Shown here piece by piece: positions 44,896 to 54,194 of a stretch of 64,000 nt of DNA. This stretch comes from Shewanella algidipiscicola (GTDB taxonomy: Bacteria; Pseudomonadota; Gammaproteobacteria; Enterobacterales; Shewanellaceae): contig NZ_QPQT01000016.1 in assembly GCF_003605125.1 (NCBI RefSeq), positions 1-64,000 of the forward strand. The letters are read 5' to 3'. The notes below the pieces were generated by a model that saw nothing but the letters and a program-made list of their open reading frames with translations, ran no database searches and was not told where the DNA came from. Position numbers and translations under genes: made by a program. Each line of letters begins with the position of its first letter. The stretch's first letter is position 1.

Positions 44896-46113
44896 CTAAG
44901 CGTTAAGCCTTGCCGCGACCAAAGAGGCGTCAGGCATGTTTGCCGCGCCAAGACGCTCAACCGCTAACGAGGCATAGGCGTTGGCATATTTAGCCGCCTC
45001 ATGCAGCGTACTGCCCTTGGCAAGCTCAGCCACCAATGCGCCATTAAAGGCATCGCCTGCACCAGTGGTGTCGACCACCGCGCTTTTTAACACATCAACT
45101 TGGGTAAATTGGCCATTTTCATAGAGTAATACCCCATCGGCGCCACGCGTTATCACCACAGAGCTAACCCCTAAAGCATGTATCGCGATTGCAGCTTGCT
45201 TAGCACTTTCTAAGTCGGTGACTTCAATGCCAGTCATGAGAGAGGCTTCAGTTTCATTGGGAGTTATCATATCCACCAAAGGCAGTAACTCAGGGGTTCT
45301 GTCATGGTATGGTGCGGGGTTGAGGATCACTTTTGCGCCGCTCTCCTTGGCGATACTCATTGCTAACTTGATAGCATCAAAATTGGTTTCAAGTTGGGTA
45401 AGAAACAGCTCTGCATTGATAATATGATGCTTGGCCGCGTGCACTTCATCGGCGGTGAGGGTCATATTCGCGCCTTCATTCACCGCAATCATATTTTCGC
45501 CGGCTTGCTCGCTGACATAAATGAGCGCGGTTCCTGTAGGGCTGGTGGATGACTCGACAATAATGGTGTTGGCTATGCCAGTACTGCTTAGGTGTTGGCG
45601 GGCAAATTGACTAAATTGGTCGGTACCAATTTTGGTCATAAAGGTGATGTTAGCGCCATTTTTCGCGGCAGCATAAGCTTGGTTGGCCCCTTTGCCACCG
45701 GCACCAATACTGCTACTGCTTGAATGCAGCGTTTCACCTGGTTGAGGGAAGCGCTCTAGGTTCGCAACGATATCGACATTGAATGAGCCAAGTACAAATA
45801 CATTATGTTTCATTTTTCTTAATCTACCTTGGGTTGAATCGAGTCCTAAGGTGTCGCTCAGCAAGTTGTGTTCTATCAATTGTGCCAGCATAGCATCCAA
45901 ACTGTACTTTTTGATATCCACCCCTTCAGACTGACAGACGCCGCCATGAATTCGTTTTACTAGGCCGTCTTGTTCCAGTTGGGCGAGATCACTGCGAACC
46001 GTTTTGGCTGTTACCGTGAGTAACCTGGAGAGTTGTTGGTTAGACAGCTGTTTATGCATGCTAAGTAGCTTGAGAATAACAGCCAGCCTTTCATTTCGAC
46101 TTAGTTTGTTCAT
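44896..46113 (-). CDS. DeoR-type helix-turn-helix fused to ribokinase
   Basis: A 405-residue fusion. Residues 1-55 form a DeoR-like winged helix (NERLAVILKLL, LSNQQLSRLL, VTAKTVRSDLAQLEQDGLVKRIHGG). After a linker, a full PfkB-family ribokinase starts about residue 100 (VFVLGSFNVDIVANLERFP). It has GAGGKGANQAYAAAKNGA and catalytic DTTGAGDAFNG about 350, so the kinase should be active. Fusion of sensor and enzyme suggests that ribose or ribose phosphate turnover controls DNA binding. ATG at 46113 is chosen; a longer frame to 46170 would touch the operator-like repeat at 46174. Confidence 0.9.
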   Translation of the reverse strand: MNKLSRNERLAVILKLLSMHKQLSNQQLSRLLTVTAKTVRSDLAQLEQDGLVKRIHGGVCQSEGVDIKKYSLDAMLAQLIEHNLLSDTLGLDSTQGRLRKMKHNVFVLGSFNVDIVANLERFPQPGETLHSSSSSIGAGGKGANQAYAAAKNGANITFMTKIGTDQFSQFARQHLSSTGIANTIIVESSTSPTGTALIYVSEQAGENMIAVNEGANMTLTADEVHAAKHHIINAELFLTQLETNFDAIKLAMSIAKESGAKVILNPAPYHDRTPELLPLVDMITPNETEASLMTGIEVTDLESAKQAAIAIHALGVSSVVITRGADGVLLYENGQFTQVDVLKSAVVDTTGAGDAFNGALVAELAKGSTLHEAAKYANAYASLAVERLGAANMPDASLVAARLNA

Positions 46114-46173
46114 GGTAGAATATAGTTGTTCTGCGGCAGATAAATTGTGATAGAGGTGAGAGCTTAACACGTA

Positions 46174-46195
46174 AAACGAACGATTTGGTTCGTTT
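46174..46195. promoter_or_regulatory. operator-like perfect inverted repeat before the DeoR-ribokinase gene
   Basis: AAACGAAC-gatttg-GTTCGTTT, a perfect 8-6-8 inverted repeat 61 bases upstream of the predicted start codon. A near copy occurs before the nucleoside hydrolase at 43450. This supports autoregulation plus control of the hydrolase. Confidence 0.7.
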
Positions 46196-46301
46196 GGGGC
46201 GTTGAGCGTTTATTTTAACAGTTGGCTTGAGTGAGAATCATCCGTGACGGGCTGCGGGGAAGCCTGAAATGGGCAAGGGGGATAGATGAATCTGGGCATG
46301 G

Positions 46302-46730
46302 TTATTGAATGAATTTGTCGATATCTTCTGTGCTGGCGCCTTCATTACACTCACCACGGATCTCACCTCGCCCCATTTCGATGATACGGCTCAATTCGAT
46401 AAAGCCATCACGGCAATATCCTGTCATGGTAATGGTTTTTTCAAGCCCTAATTCAATTTGCTGTGTCCAGTTAGACAGGTCGGGAGAAGTGTTCTTTTTT
46501 CTGCTTTGCTGACGTTGTATTTGCCTTGCCTGCAGCAGATGTGGTTGCTCTATGGTCGGCAATATGGCGTATTTTATTTTATAGGTAAATAGCTTAATGC
46601 CATCACCTTTAATTTGGGTTTGGAATTTGTCTTCCACTTTGATATCGAAATCATCGACACTACGCTGACTGGCGGTGCATGCGCACAGCATTGATAACCC
46701 GATGAGAATGACGGCATTTTTTATTTGCAT
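46302..46730 (-). CDS. small lipoprotein of unknown function
   Basis: A 142-residue protein with a lipoprotein signal (hydrophobic stretch then lipobox LCAC, Cys about 18). The mature part is hydrophilic, with a basic stretch ARQIQRQQSRKK and two further cysteines (YCRDGF, GECNEG) that could form a disulfide in the periplasm. No family was recognised. It lies alone between the regulator fusion and the glutaredoxin-like gene. Confidence 0.72.
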   Translation of the reverse strand: MQIKNAVILIGLSMLCACTASQRSVDDFDIKVEDKFQTQIKGDGIKLFTYKIKYAILPTIEQPHLLQARQIQRQQSRKKNTSPDLSNWTQQIELGLEKTITMTGYCRDGFIELSRIIEMGRGEIRGECNEGASTEDIDKFIQ

Positions 46731-46951
46731 GATTTTATTGTCTTTATATGCATTTATTTAAATGTGGCTCGAGGATAACCTAAATTGGGTCATTTCGCAT
46801 CTATCGCCTGTTATCACTGTTGACACCTTAGTATCTCTTGGTCGCGTCACCTGCGGAGGATAAATTTATTGGCCTATTGAGCAGGTGGGATGTAGATAGC
46901 GTAGCCGGGTGATGTAAGCAGCGTTACGAGTTACCTTAAAAGCTGATGGTG

Positions 46952-46988
46952 AAAAAATCATGCGCGTTAGTCATGGTGATTAACGCGC
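46952..46988 (-). terminator. terminator of the glutaredoxin-like gene
   Basis: On the minus strand GCGCGTTA (46988-46981) pairs with TAACGCGC (46969-46962), followed after a few bases by a six-T run (complement of 46957-46952). Confidence 0.75.
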
Positions 46989-46998
46989 GGGTAAAGCA

Positions 46999-47355
46999 TT
47001 ACGCGAAGCGTTGGTTAAGGTAGTTAATGATGTCTGAAGATTCATACATCCAGTGTACTTGGCCATTTTCTTCTATGCGTAAACAGGGCACCATGGCTTT
47101 ACCGCCTTGTTCTAGCAGTGTTTGTTGGTGTTCGGCTTGTTTGGCATCGACGGTCGCGATATTCAGGCCCTGACGACGAATAGCACGGCGCACTTTGACA
47201 CAAAATGGACAGGCCGGATATTGGTATAGCTGCATGTTGCGAGTCTGTTCATCGATTTTTGCTTGTTCTGCTATCGGGCGTTGGCGCTTCTTGGGGGCAA
47301 AAATGAAATTAAAAAACAGAATAATACGACCTAAAACCCAACGAACAATAAACAT
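46999..47355 (-). CDS. glutaredoxin-like protein with membrane anchor
   Basis: A 118-residue protein with an N-terminal hydrophobic helix (about 3-20) and a glutathione-S-transferase N-terminal/glutaredoxin fold: LYQYPACPFCVKVRRAIRRQGL with a CPFC redox site, then MVPCLRIEENG (cis-proline) and YESSDIINYL. It should reduce disulfides with glutathione near the inner membrane. The start at 47355 has GAGGA eight bases upstream; ATGs further out (47364, 47370) also occur in frame. Confidence 0.85.
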   Translation of the reverse strand: MFIVRWVLGRIILFFNFIFAPKKRQRPIAEQAKIDEQTRNMQLYQYPACPFCVKVRRAIRRQGLNIATVDAKQAEHQQTLLEQGGKAMVPCLRIEENGQVHWMYESSDIINYLNQRFA

Positions 47356-47556
47356 TGACAGCATCCTCATGTAATTTGATGGGCGCGATTTTAACCTAAG
47401 TGTGACCGGGATCAAAGTGATGATTGAGCTGGCTGTATTATCGGGGCCTTGAAATAACGCTTGTTTGGGTTTGCAGCACTTGTTGATGTGTTAATCGTTA
47501 AAGCATGCCGATAATGGCGGAGCAAAGGCCAACAGGGCTTGATCTTAAAAGCCTAA

Positions 47557-47579
47557 CCCCCATGTTATTTCCATGGGGG
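47557..47579. repeat. 8-bp GC-rich hairpin upstream of the DUF445 gene
   Basis: CCCCCATG (47557-47564) pairs with CATGGGGG (47572-47579) around a 7-base loop. No T run follows, so termination is unlikely. It lies 130 bases before the DUF445 start. Confidence 0.7.
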
Positions 47580-47709
47580 CGGAGGAGTAAAGGCCACTTG
47601 TTACTCAATGGCTTATGGCGTGGCTTATGGTAAGATACGCGCGTTTTTAGACATCAAAGCAGGTTATCGACAAGTTGCTGTTAACCTTGGTCGTTGGAGA
47701 GAAGAGACG

Positions 47710-48414
47710 TTGAACAAGAGCTTTATTACAAATTTACTCGCTGGCGCGGTTATGGCGACAGGCTACCTATTGGCTTCCCCTGTGATGCTCAATGTTGGAT
47801 TATTTGCCCTGTCGGGCGCCTTAACCAACTGGCTTGCTATCCATATGCTGTTTGAAAAGGTGCCCGGTTTATATGGCAGTGGGGTGATACCTGCTCGGTT
47901 TGAAGAGTTTAAAGCGGGCATTGCCCATTTGATGATGGAGCAGTTTTTTACCGACGAGAATATCGATAAATTCTTGTCTCAGCAGGGCGATGGTGCGTCG
48001 CACATTAACTTAACCCCTATCATTGAACGCGTGGACATGACCCCCGCATTTGACGCGCTAGTGACCACGGTTGAACAATCATCTTTGGGCGGCATGCTCG
48101 CCATGTTTGGTGGCACTGATGCCATTGAACCATTAAAGGCGCCTTTTATTGAGAAGATGAAAAACTCACTGATAGAGATCACTCAAAGTGATGATTTTTA
48201 TGCGCTATTAAAGCAAGAGATTGAGCAGCCTGATGTATTGGCCGAATTGAAAGCTAAAATCACCGCGATAGTACACCAGCGTCTTGAAGAGTTAACCCCA
48301 CAACTGGTGAAACAAATTGTTCAAGAGATGATAAAAAAACACTTAGGGTGGCTTGTCGTGTGGGGTGGGGTGTTTGGTGGTTTAATTGGTTTGGTCGCCG
48401 CCTTGATTGCCTAA
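47710..48414 (+). CDS. DUF445 family membrane protein
   Basis: A 234-residue protein with two N-terminal hydrophobic helices, a long helical middle (about 55-205) and a C-terminal membrane segment (about 208-232). It contains the family pattern GALTNWLAIHMLFEKVPGLYGSG. The start is probably TTG at 47710 with GGAGAGAAGAG before it: the membrane part begins there (MNKSFITNLLAG), and the in-frame extension to 47608 contains promoter-like sequence. Function is unknown. Confidence 0.82.
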   Translation: MNKSFITNLLAGAVMATGYLLASPVMLNVGLFALSGALTNWLAIHMLFEKVPGLYGSGVIPARFEEFKAGIAHLMMEQFFTDENIDKFLSQQGDGASHINLTPIIERVDMTPAFDALVTTVEQSSLGGMLAMFGGTDAIEPLKAPFIEKMKNSLIEITQSDDFYALLKQEIEQPDVLAELKAKITAIVHQRLEELTPQLVKQIVQEMIKKHLGWLVVWGGVFGGLIGLVAALIA

Positions 48415-48438
48415 GTAAACGCTTGGATGTCGATAAAC

Positions 48439-48466
48439 AAAAAAGAGAGCTTAGGCTCTCTTTTTT
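48439..48466 (+). terminator. terminator of the DUF445 gene
   Basis: AAAAAAGAGAGC (48439-48450) pairs with GCTCTCTTTTTT (48455-48466) around TTAG. Confidence 0.9.
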
Positions 48467-48532
48467 GTTTAGTCATTAACGTGTTATCTGTGTTAATGTT
48501 TTATCTACTGCTATCGACAATATGAGGCGATT

Positions 48533-48883
48533 ATGGACGCTCCCTTAAGCATTAATTATTTAGAAATTCCGGTGTTAGCCATGGCACCCACTAAAACGTT
48601 TTTTAGTGACGTGTTCGGTTGGCAATTTGTCGATTATGGTGACAGTTATAGCTGCTTTATTAATGCAGGCATAAACGGCGGCTTTTACTTAAGCGAACAG
48701 CACTTTGACTTAAGCCAAGGTGCGCCCTTGATTGTGATCTATTCGGCGCAACTGACCCACACATTGGCCGAGGTGGAGCGGGCGGGAGGCGTGATCTCCA
48801 AGGCGATATTTTCCTTTCCCGGCGGCCGTCGTTTTCACTTTAAGGACCCCAACGGTAACGAATTTGCGGTTTGGTCACAATAA
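48533..48883 (+). CDS. VOC-family (glyoxalase-like) protein
   Basis: A 116-residue single VOC module: INYLEIPVLAMAPTKTFFSDVFGW at the start, FINAGINGGFYL in the middle and FHFKDPNGNEFAVWSQ at the end. Possible metal ligands are the early Glu and the C-terminal Glu in NGNEF. It forms a tight pair with the isomerase gene that starts one base after its stop. The substrate is unknown. Confidence 0.85.
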   Translation: MDAPLSINYLEIPVLAMAPTKTFFSDVFGWQFVDYGDSYSCFINAGINGGFYLSEQHFDLSQGAPLIVIYSAQLTHTLAEVERAGGVISKAIFSFPGGRRFHFKDPNGNEFAVWSQ

Positions 48884-48884
48884 T

Positions 48885-49238
48885 ATGCCACATTGTATCA
48901 TTGAGTATTCGGCGCCACTGGCGCAGCAGTTCGATATCAACGCCTTAGTCCAAGCCGTGCATCAGGGGGCGATTAATTCAGCCTTATTTGAGTCATCGGC
49001 CATTAAGTCGCGTAGTTACGCCAGTGAGCATTCACAAATCGGCATGTTAGCCGATGGCAGTTTTATCCATCTCACTTTTCGTATCATGCCCGGACGCACT
49101 GATGCGCAAAAGCAGCATTTAACCCAGAGTGTCTATCAAGCCATGGCAAGCTTAACCGCTTCGGTCAACAGTATCACCATGGAAGTACATGACTTGGTGC
49201 CTGAGCACTATTTTAAGCGCAGCATACCTTGCGAATGA
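48885..49238 (+). CDS. 5-carboxymethyl-2-hydroxymuconate isomerase family protein
   Basis: A 117-residue tautomerase-superfamily protein beginning MPHCIIEYS, which gives the catalytic N-terminal Pro after Met removal. RIMPGRTDAQKQHLTQSVYQ and MEVHDLVPEHYFKR fit the CHMI family. The rest of a homoprotocatechuate pathway is not nearby, so the true substrate may differ. I chose ATG at 48885, because proline must follow the first Met. The one-base gap suggests translational coupling to the VOC gene. Confidence 0.88.
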   Translation: MPHCIIEYSAPLAQQFDINALVQAVHQGAINSALFESSAIKSRSYASEHSQIGMLADGSFIHLTFRIMPGRTDAQKQHLTQSVYQAMASLTASVNSITMEVHDLVPEHYFKRSIPCE

Positions 49239-49256
49239 GATTAGGATTATCGACAT

Positions 49257-49284
49257 AAAAAAGAGACCTTAAGGTCTCTTTTTT
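49257..49284. terminator. bidirectional terminator between isomerase and asnB
   Basis: AAAAAAGAGACCTTAAGGTCTCTTTTTT pattern: a 28-base perfect palindrome with A and T flanks, placed between two convergent genes. Confidence 0.92.
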
Positions 49285-49308
49285 AGTTTGCGATGTGATA
49301 CTTATCGC

Positions 49309-50970
49309 TTAAGCATACGCGCTTTCATGTACCGACTGCACTGCACGGCCAGAAGGGTCGATGATGCCTTGTAAGCTCTCATCCCAAGCCAGCGCTTCAG
49401 GCGTCGAACAGGCCACCGACTTGCCGCCAGGCACTGTTTCTGCTGCTGATGGCAGTGGGAAGTGTTCTTCGAAGAAACAACGATAGAAGTAAGCTTCCTT
49501 CGTTTCGGGCGTGTTGTATGGGAATCTAAATTTGGCGTTAGCCAGTTGTAGATCGTCAACCTGCTGCGCCGCATGATCTTTAAGACCATCGATCCAAGAG
49601 TAACCTACACCATCACTGAACTGCTCTTTTTGACGCCATGCCACTTCTTTGGGCAGTTTGTGCTCAAATGCCTGGCGTAAAATATGTTTCTCGATGCGGC
49701 CATCTTTTGACATTTTAGCTTCAGGGTTGATGCGCATGGCGGTATCGATAAACTCTTTATCAAGAAACGGCACGCGAGCCTCGAGCCCCCAGGCCGCCAT
49801 GGCCTTGTTGGCGCGTAGGCAGTCAAATAGGTGTAGCTTGTCCAATTTACGCACTAACTCTTCATGGAAGGCTTGAGCATTAGGCGCTTTATGGAAGTAA
49901 AGATAACCGCCAAATAGCTCATCGGCGCCTTCACCTGACAATACCATTTTTATTCCCATAGCTTTGATTTTACGGGCCATTAAGTACATTGGCGTGGCTG
50001 CGCGAATGGTGGTGACATCATAGGTTTCAAGGTGGTAGATCACATCTTTAATCGCATCTAATCCATCTTGGAAGGTAAAGGTGATCTCATGATGTATGGT
50101 GCCAATGGCATCGGCCACTTTTTTAGCCGCCAGCAGATCCGGCGCGCCTTCGAGCCCCACAGCAAATGAATGCAACTGAGGCCACCATGCATCGCTAGCA
50201 CCATCATCTTCGATGCGGCGTTTAGCAAAGGTTTGGGTGATAGCTGAGATGATTGATGAATCTAATCCACCCGATAGCAATACGCCATAGGGCACATCAG
50301 ACATCAGCTGACGCTTTACAGCAGCTTCGAGGGCATCGCGTAGCTCATCGACGCTGGCGTCGTTGTGCTCTACTGCGCTAAAAGATTGCCAATCACGCTG
50401 ATAGTACTGCTCGTAACCTGCTGGGGTCAGTAAGTGGCCCGGCTTAAATTCTTCCACGGTTTTACACACAGGCATTAGTGCTTTCATTTCAGATGCGATA
50501 TAGAAGTTACCTTCTGCGTCGCGGCCGGTGTATAGCGGAATGATCCCCATATGGTCGCGACCAATTAAATAGGTATCTTGGGTTTTGTCGTACAGTACGA
50601 AAGCAAAAATACCGTTTAATTTATCTAAAAATGCGCTGCCATATTCTTGGTATAGTGCCAAAATCACTTCGCAATCTGAGTTGGTTTGATAGCTGTACTT
50701 ATCGCCTAATTCAGCTTTGAGTTCTTTGTGGTTATAGATCTCACCGTTGACAGCAAGAATCAGCGTTTCATCGTCAGATAACAGTGGCTGTGCGCCATGT
50801 TCGATATCGACAATGGCTAAACGTTCATGGGCTAAAATGGCCTTATCACTGCTGTAGATCCCTGACCAATCAGGGCCACGATGGCGCAGTAGTTTGGACA
50901 TCTCTAGTGCCACTTGACGTAGTGGAGTCGCATCGGACTGAATATCTAAAATGGCGAATATTGAACACAT
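49309..50970 (-). CDS. asnB: asparagine synthetase B (glutamine-hydrolysing)
   Basis: A 553-residue enzyme (554 in E. coli) turning aspartate, glutamine and ATP into asparagine. The N-terminal glutaminase starts MCSIFAILDI, so Cys2 is the nucleophile, with RHRGPDWSG and VNGEIYNH. The synthetase domain has PP-loop SGGLDSS about 235 and SGEGADELFGGY about 345. ATG at 50970 is required for an N-terminal Cys; GGGAG lies upstream. A terminator shared with the convergent isomerase gene follows. Confidence 0.97.
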   Translation of the reverse strand: MCSIFAILDIQSDATPLRQVALEMSKLLRHRGPDWSGIYSSDKAILAHERLAIVDIEHGAQPLLSDDETLILAVNGEIYNHKELKAELGDKYSYQTNSDCEVILALYQEYGSAFLDKLNGIFAFVLYDKTQDTYLIGRDHMGIIPLYTGRDAEGNFYIASEMKALMPVCKTVEEFKPGHLLTPAGYEQYYQRDWQSFSAVEHNDASVDELRDALEAAVKRQLMSDVPYGVLLSGGLDSSIISAITQTFAKRRIEDDGASDAWWPQLHSFAVGLEGAPDLLAAKKVADAIGTIHHEITFTFQDGLDAIKDVIYHLETYDVTTIRAATPMYLMARKIKAMGIKMVLSGEGADELFGGYLYFHKAPNAQAFHEELVRKLDKLHLFDCLRANKAMAAWGLEARVPFLDKEFIDTAMRINPEAKMSKDGRIEKHILRQAFEHKLPKEVAWRQKEQFSDGVGYSWIDGLKDHAAQQVDDLQLANAKFRFPYNTPETKEAYFYRCFFEEHFPLPSAAETVPGGKSVACSTPEALAWDESLQGIIDPSGRAVQSVHESAYA

Positions 50971-51368
50971 AACAAAAACTCCCAAAAACTCACTTAATCT
51001 CAATTGCCAATCACTTTGACAGCATTTTATCGATTTGCCAAACCTATTTTTTGATAAAACATCGGTTTTATAGGTTTTTTAGTGACTATTTACATGGTTG
51101 TTTGGGGTGTAAAATGATGATTATTTATTTTAATGGCGATTTTTGTGGTTAATCACTATTTGGGTTGGGTTTTTGATGCCGAGATTTTGACAATCTTAAA
51201 TTGACTCGCAGTTTATGATGTTATGGCCAATGTTGGTGGGTAAATGAGCTATTTGTATGGTGTGATGATTATCTATACAGCAAAGGCTTCAATGAGAAGC
51301 CTTTGACAATCTAGTGAGTTGAAACATGTCAGTAAGCGTGAGTGAGTCTGTGACCTAGGCGACTAACA
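50971..51368. other. 400-base spacer upstream of asnB
   Basis: Gene-free and AT-rich. It holds two inverted repeats: AAACCTA/TAGGTTT at 51040-51077 (within the likely asnB control region) and AAAGGCTTC/GAAGCCTTT at 51282-51304 (between asnB and the M28 gene, without a T run). Confidence 0.5.
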
Positions 51369-53063
51369 TTACTGCATGCCTTGGGCTGTTACATTTTCTG
51401 GCCTTTGCGGCGTGTTGGCTGCCGGGGTTTTGGCTGGGCGTAAATGGTGAAACTCAGTGCCCGGGTAGTAACCGGGCCAGTCGTCACTATTAGCAAGCGT
51501 TTGTGCTGCCTGATAGTAGACGCCTAAATCTTGCAGCGCGCCAGAAAGATCCCAATCGGCACGGTATTCATCGCACACATTGTGATAACAGCCTTTCATC
51601 TTTTCTTTCATTGATGCACGGTAGGCTTTAGACGCTTCATCGGCAGGTTCATTACCTCCACCGGCAAAGACGGCTGGTACACCATATTGGGCGAAGCTGA
51701 AGTGATCAGAGCGGAAAAAGCCACCAGCTTCAGGACGGGACTCGCTAACTGCGATACGTTGCTGAGTACTAGCTGCGGTTGCAAGATAGCTTTCCAGTTC
51801 TGATTTACCTTTACCTACTATAGTGTAATCACTGGTGCGGCCATAAATGTTGGTGCTATCTAAGTTAAATACCGCCACTGTGTTTGTTAAAGGGTAGAGT
51901 GGATTAGCAGCATAATAACGAGAACCAAGCAGACCTTGCTCTTCACCTGTGGTGGCGACAAAGGTTAACGAACGCTGCAAGGGGTTGCCCTCACTCGCTT
52001 GTTTGGCAAATTGGCGGGCAATTTCCAATATGCCAGCAATGCCTGAAGCGTTATCTAAGGCGCCATTGTATATTTGGTCACCCCCTTTACTAGCATCGAC
52101 GCCGATATGATCCCAGTGGGCAGTGAAGAGGATCTGCTCTGCCTTAGCTTGGCTGCCCGGAAGCGTGGCGACCACGTTATAGCTGTTAGTGTATGTGGCT
52201 TGATTGGCAAAGGCGATATCGGCAGTTTTGTCCAGTGCCACATTGATGGGGCCGCTTGCGGCGCGGTCAGTTAATGTGGCTAGCGATAACCCCGCGGCGT
52301 CAAACAGTGCCTTGGCGTTAGTTTGGGTTATCCAGCCCTCAACTTGTACGCGCTGTGCTTGAGTGGCGCTGTCTAATACTAAATCTTGTTGAGCGCCGGT
52401 CCAGCTATTTTCTACCACAGACCAAGGGTAAGCCGCGGGCTGGGTATCGTGCACTATAATGGCGCCCAGTGCACCTTGGCGGCTAGCCTCTTCAAATTTA
52501 TAGGTCCAGCGACCATAGTAGGTCATGGCTTTGCCAGTAAATTTCCCCGAATCGGGTAGGGCAAAACCAGGATCGTTGACTAAGATCAGCGCGATTTTTC
52601 CGCGCATATCAACTCCTTGATAATCGTTCCATTGATATTCTGGCGCGTTGATACCATAGCCGACAAAAACCAGTGGGGCATCCTTGATATTCACTTGTTG
52701 GTTATCGTGGCGACTGCTAAGCACTATGTCTTGACGATAATGCATTGTGATACCTGCAAGGCTAACTTGTTGCTGTTCGCTGGCGGTATAGCTCACCATA
52801 GGTACAGATTGCAGATAACTGCCATCGTTCGCCCCAATGAGTCCAGCCGAGGCAAAGGCGGTACTGAGATAGTCCAGTGTGAGTTGCTCGCCACGCGTGG
52901 TTGGTGCTCGGCCTTCAAAGGCGTCTGATGACAGGGTTTGGATATCTTGACGAAATCGCGTTTCGTTAAACTCTGGCGTGTTTAACGCAGTGTGTATCTC
53001 TGTTGGGTTTTGGCTACAGGCGCTGAGTATTATCAGCGCGCATGCGGGCAGGAGTAATCGCAT
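51369..53063 (-). CDS. M28-family aminopeptidase lipoprotein with PA domain
   Basis: A 564-residue lipoprotein (signal with ILSAC, Cys about 16). A PA-domain insert (about 110-250) precedes and interrupts the M28 peptidase core. The zinc ligands can be followed: AHWDHIG, GALDNASG, TTGEEQGLLGS, NLDSTNI and SDHFSFAQYG. It likely removes N-terminal residues from peptides at the cell surface or in the periplasm. A C-terminal proline/alanine-rich tail (about 540-564) is present. Confidence 0.92.
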   Translation of the reverse strand: MRLLLPACALIILSACSQNPTEIHTALNTPEFNETRFRQDIQTLSSDAFEGRAPTTRGEQLTLDYLSTAFASAGLIGANDGSYLQSVPMVSYTASEQQQVSLAGITMHYRQDIVLSSRHDNQQVNIKDAPLVFVGYGINAPEYQWNDYQGVDMRGKIALILVNDPGFALPDSGKFTGKAMTYYGRWTYKFEEASRQGALGAIIVHDTQPAAYPWSVVENSWTGAQQDLVLDSATQAQRVQVEGWITQTNAKALFDAAGLSLATLTDRAASGPINVALDKTADIAFANQATYTNSYNVVATLPGSQAKAEQILFTAHWDHIGVDASKGGDQIYNGALDNASGIAGILEIARQFAKQASEGNPLQRSLTFVATTGEEQGLLGSRYYAANPLYPLTNTVAVFNLDSTNIYGRTSDYTIVGKGKSELESYLATAASTQQRIAVSESRPEAGGFFRSDHFSFAQYGVPAVFAGGGNEPADEASKAYRASMKEKMKGCYHNVCDEYRADWDLSGALQDLGVYYQAAQTLANSDDWPGYYPGTEFHHLRPAKTPAANTPQRPENVTAQGMQ

Positions 53064-53267
53064 CTCATATCCTATTTTTATTGTTATTTATGACGGTAGT
53101 TTGAGCTTTATTGAGCGCGATCATTATGGTTCTAAGTGGTGTGAGTTGACATGAATAATGTCAGTGGCGCTCAATATTACTGCTGGGACATGATGGGGAA
53201 GATGGCACACTTTAGCAAGTGAGCCATCTGATTAAAATGTTACGCTTTATGACTATGGGTTGATTGA

Positions 53268-54014
53268 TTAGATAACGTCGATGTCACCGGCGCAGTCAAA
53301 AATATGGTTAGGTCTAAAGGGTTCTTTTTCGATATCTTTGAGCTGACTGACACCGCTGGTCACTAAGATGGTTTCGAGACCTGCTTGGAACCCAGCTAAG
53401 ATATCGGTACGCATGTTATCCCCAATGATAACCGTGTTTTCAGAGTGGCCATTGATGTGGTTGAGTGCACTGCGGATGATCCACGAACTGGGTTTACCGA
53501 CGCAAAAAGGTTTACGGCCGCTGATGCGTTCAATCGGCGCACATAAGGCGCCGCAGGCAGGGCTATAGGCTGGGCCGTGAGTGTCCGGATTTGTGGCAAT
53601 AAAACGGGCTCCACCAGCCACAAACTGTGCGGCTTTATGGATCATGTCCCAGTTGTATGAACGAGTTTCACCCACAATCACAAAGTCAGGATTAATGTCG
53701 GTAATGGTAAAGCCGGCTTTGTATAACTCGTGAGTCAAGGCACCTTCACCAATGACATAGGCTTTATCACCCGATTGATGCTTAAGAAAGTCAGCAGTGG
53801 CCATGGCGGAGGTGTAAAAACAGGCTTCTGGAACATTGATGCCAGCAGCGCCGAGGCGGTTTTGCAGATCTTTACCGGTTTGTACGGGATAGTTGGTGAG
53901 GATGACTAACGGATTGCCCTGTTCTAGGATCCGCTCTATAAAGGTATCACTTCCCGGGATAAGCTTGTTGTTATGCAGTAATACACCATCGATATCGCAA
54001 ATTACATTTTTCAT
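53268..54014 (-). CDS. nagD: HAD-IIA nucleotide phosphatase NagD
   Basis: A 248-residue phosphatase closely matching E. coli NagD: catalytic DIDGVLLHNN, LTNYPVQTGKDL, YTSAMATADFL, GEGALTHELYKAGFTITD, VGKPSSWIIRSALN and GDNMRTDILAGFQAGLETILV. E. coli NagD acts on UMP and other nucleotides. Here the gene stands apart from nag genes and near purMN and upp, which fits nucleotide metabolism. ATG at 54014 has GGAAG upstream. A hairpin without T run lies downstream at 53200-53229. Confidence 0.93.
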   Translation of the reverse strand: MKNVICDIDGVLLHNNKLIPGSDTFIERILEQGNPLVILTNYPVQTGKDLQNRLGAAGINVPEACFYTSAMATADFLKHQSGDKAYVIGEGALTHELYKAGFTITDINPDFVIVGETRSYNWDMIHKAAQFVAGGARFIATNPDTHGPAYSPACGALCAPIERISGRKPFCVGKPSSWIIRSALNHINGHSENTVIIGDNMRTDILAGFQAGLETILVTSGVSQLKDIEKEPFRPNHIFDCAGDIDVI

Positions 54015-54141
54015 CTTTGCTTCCATGTGGCTAGCAGAAATTAACTCCTCTCCATCTAAAACCAATTAAGCAGTAAAAACAATACTCACAGGCCAATTCT
54101 TTAAGTGCTCTAGCAAAGATTGCCTGGGATTACGTGCAAGT

Positions 54142-54167
54142 AAAAAAAGAGACCCTGAGGTCTCTTT
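54142..54167 (-). terminator. terminator of purMN
   Basis: On the minus strand AAAGAGACC pairs with GGTCTCTTT (54167-54159 with 54154-54146), then a T run (complement of 54148-54142). Confidence 0.88.
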
Positions 54168-54194
54168 GTTATTTATGCTGTTAGCTATTGCCCG

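Noticed and set aside
53200..53229. Terminator downstream of nagD
   Set aside because: A good hairpin (GATGGC and CACTT with their complements) exists but no T run follows on either strand.
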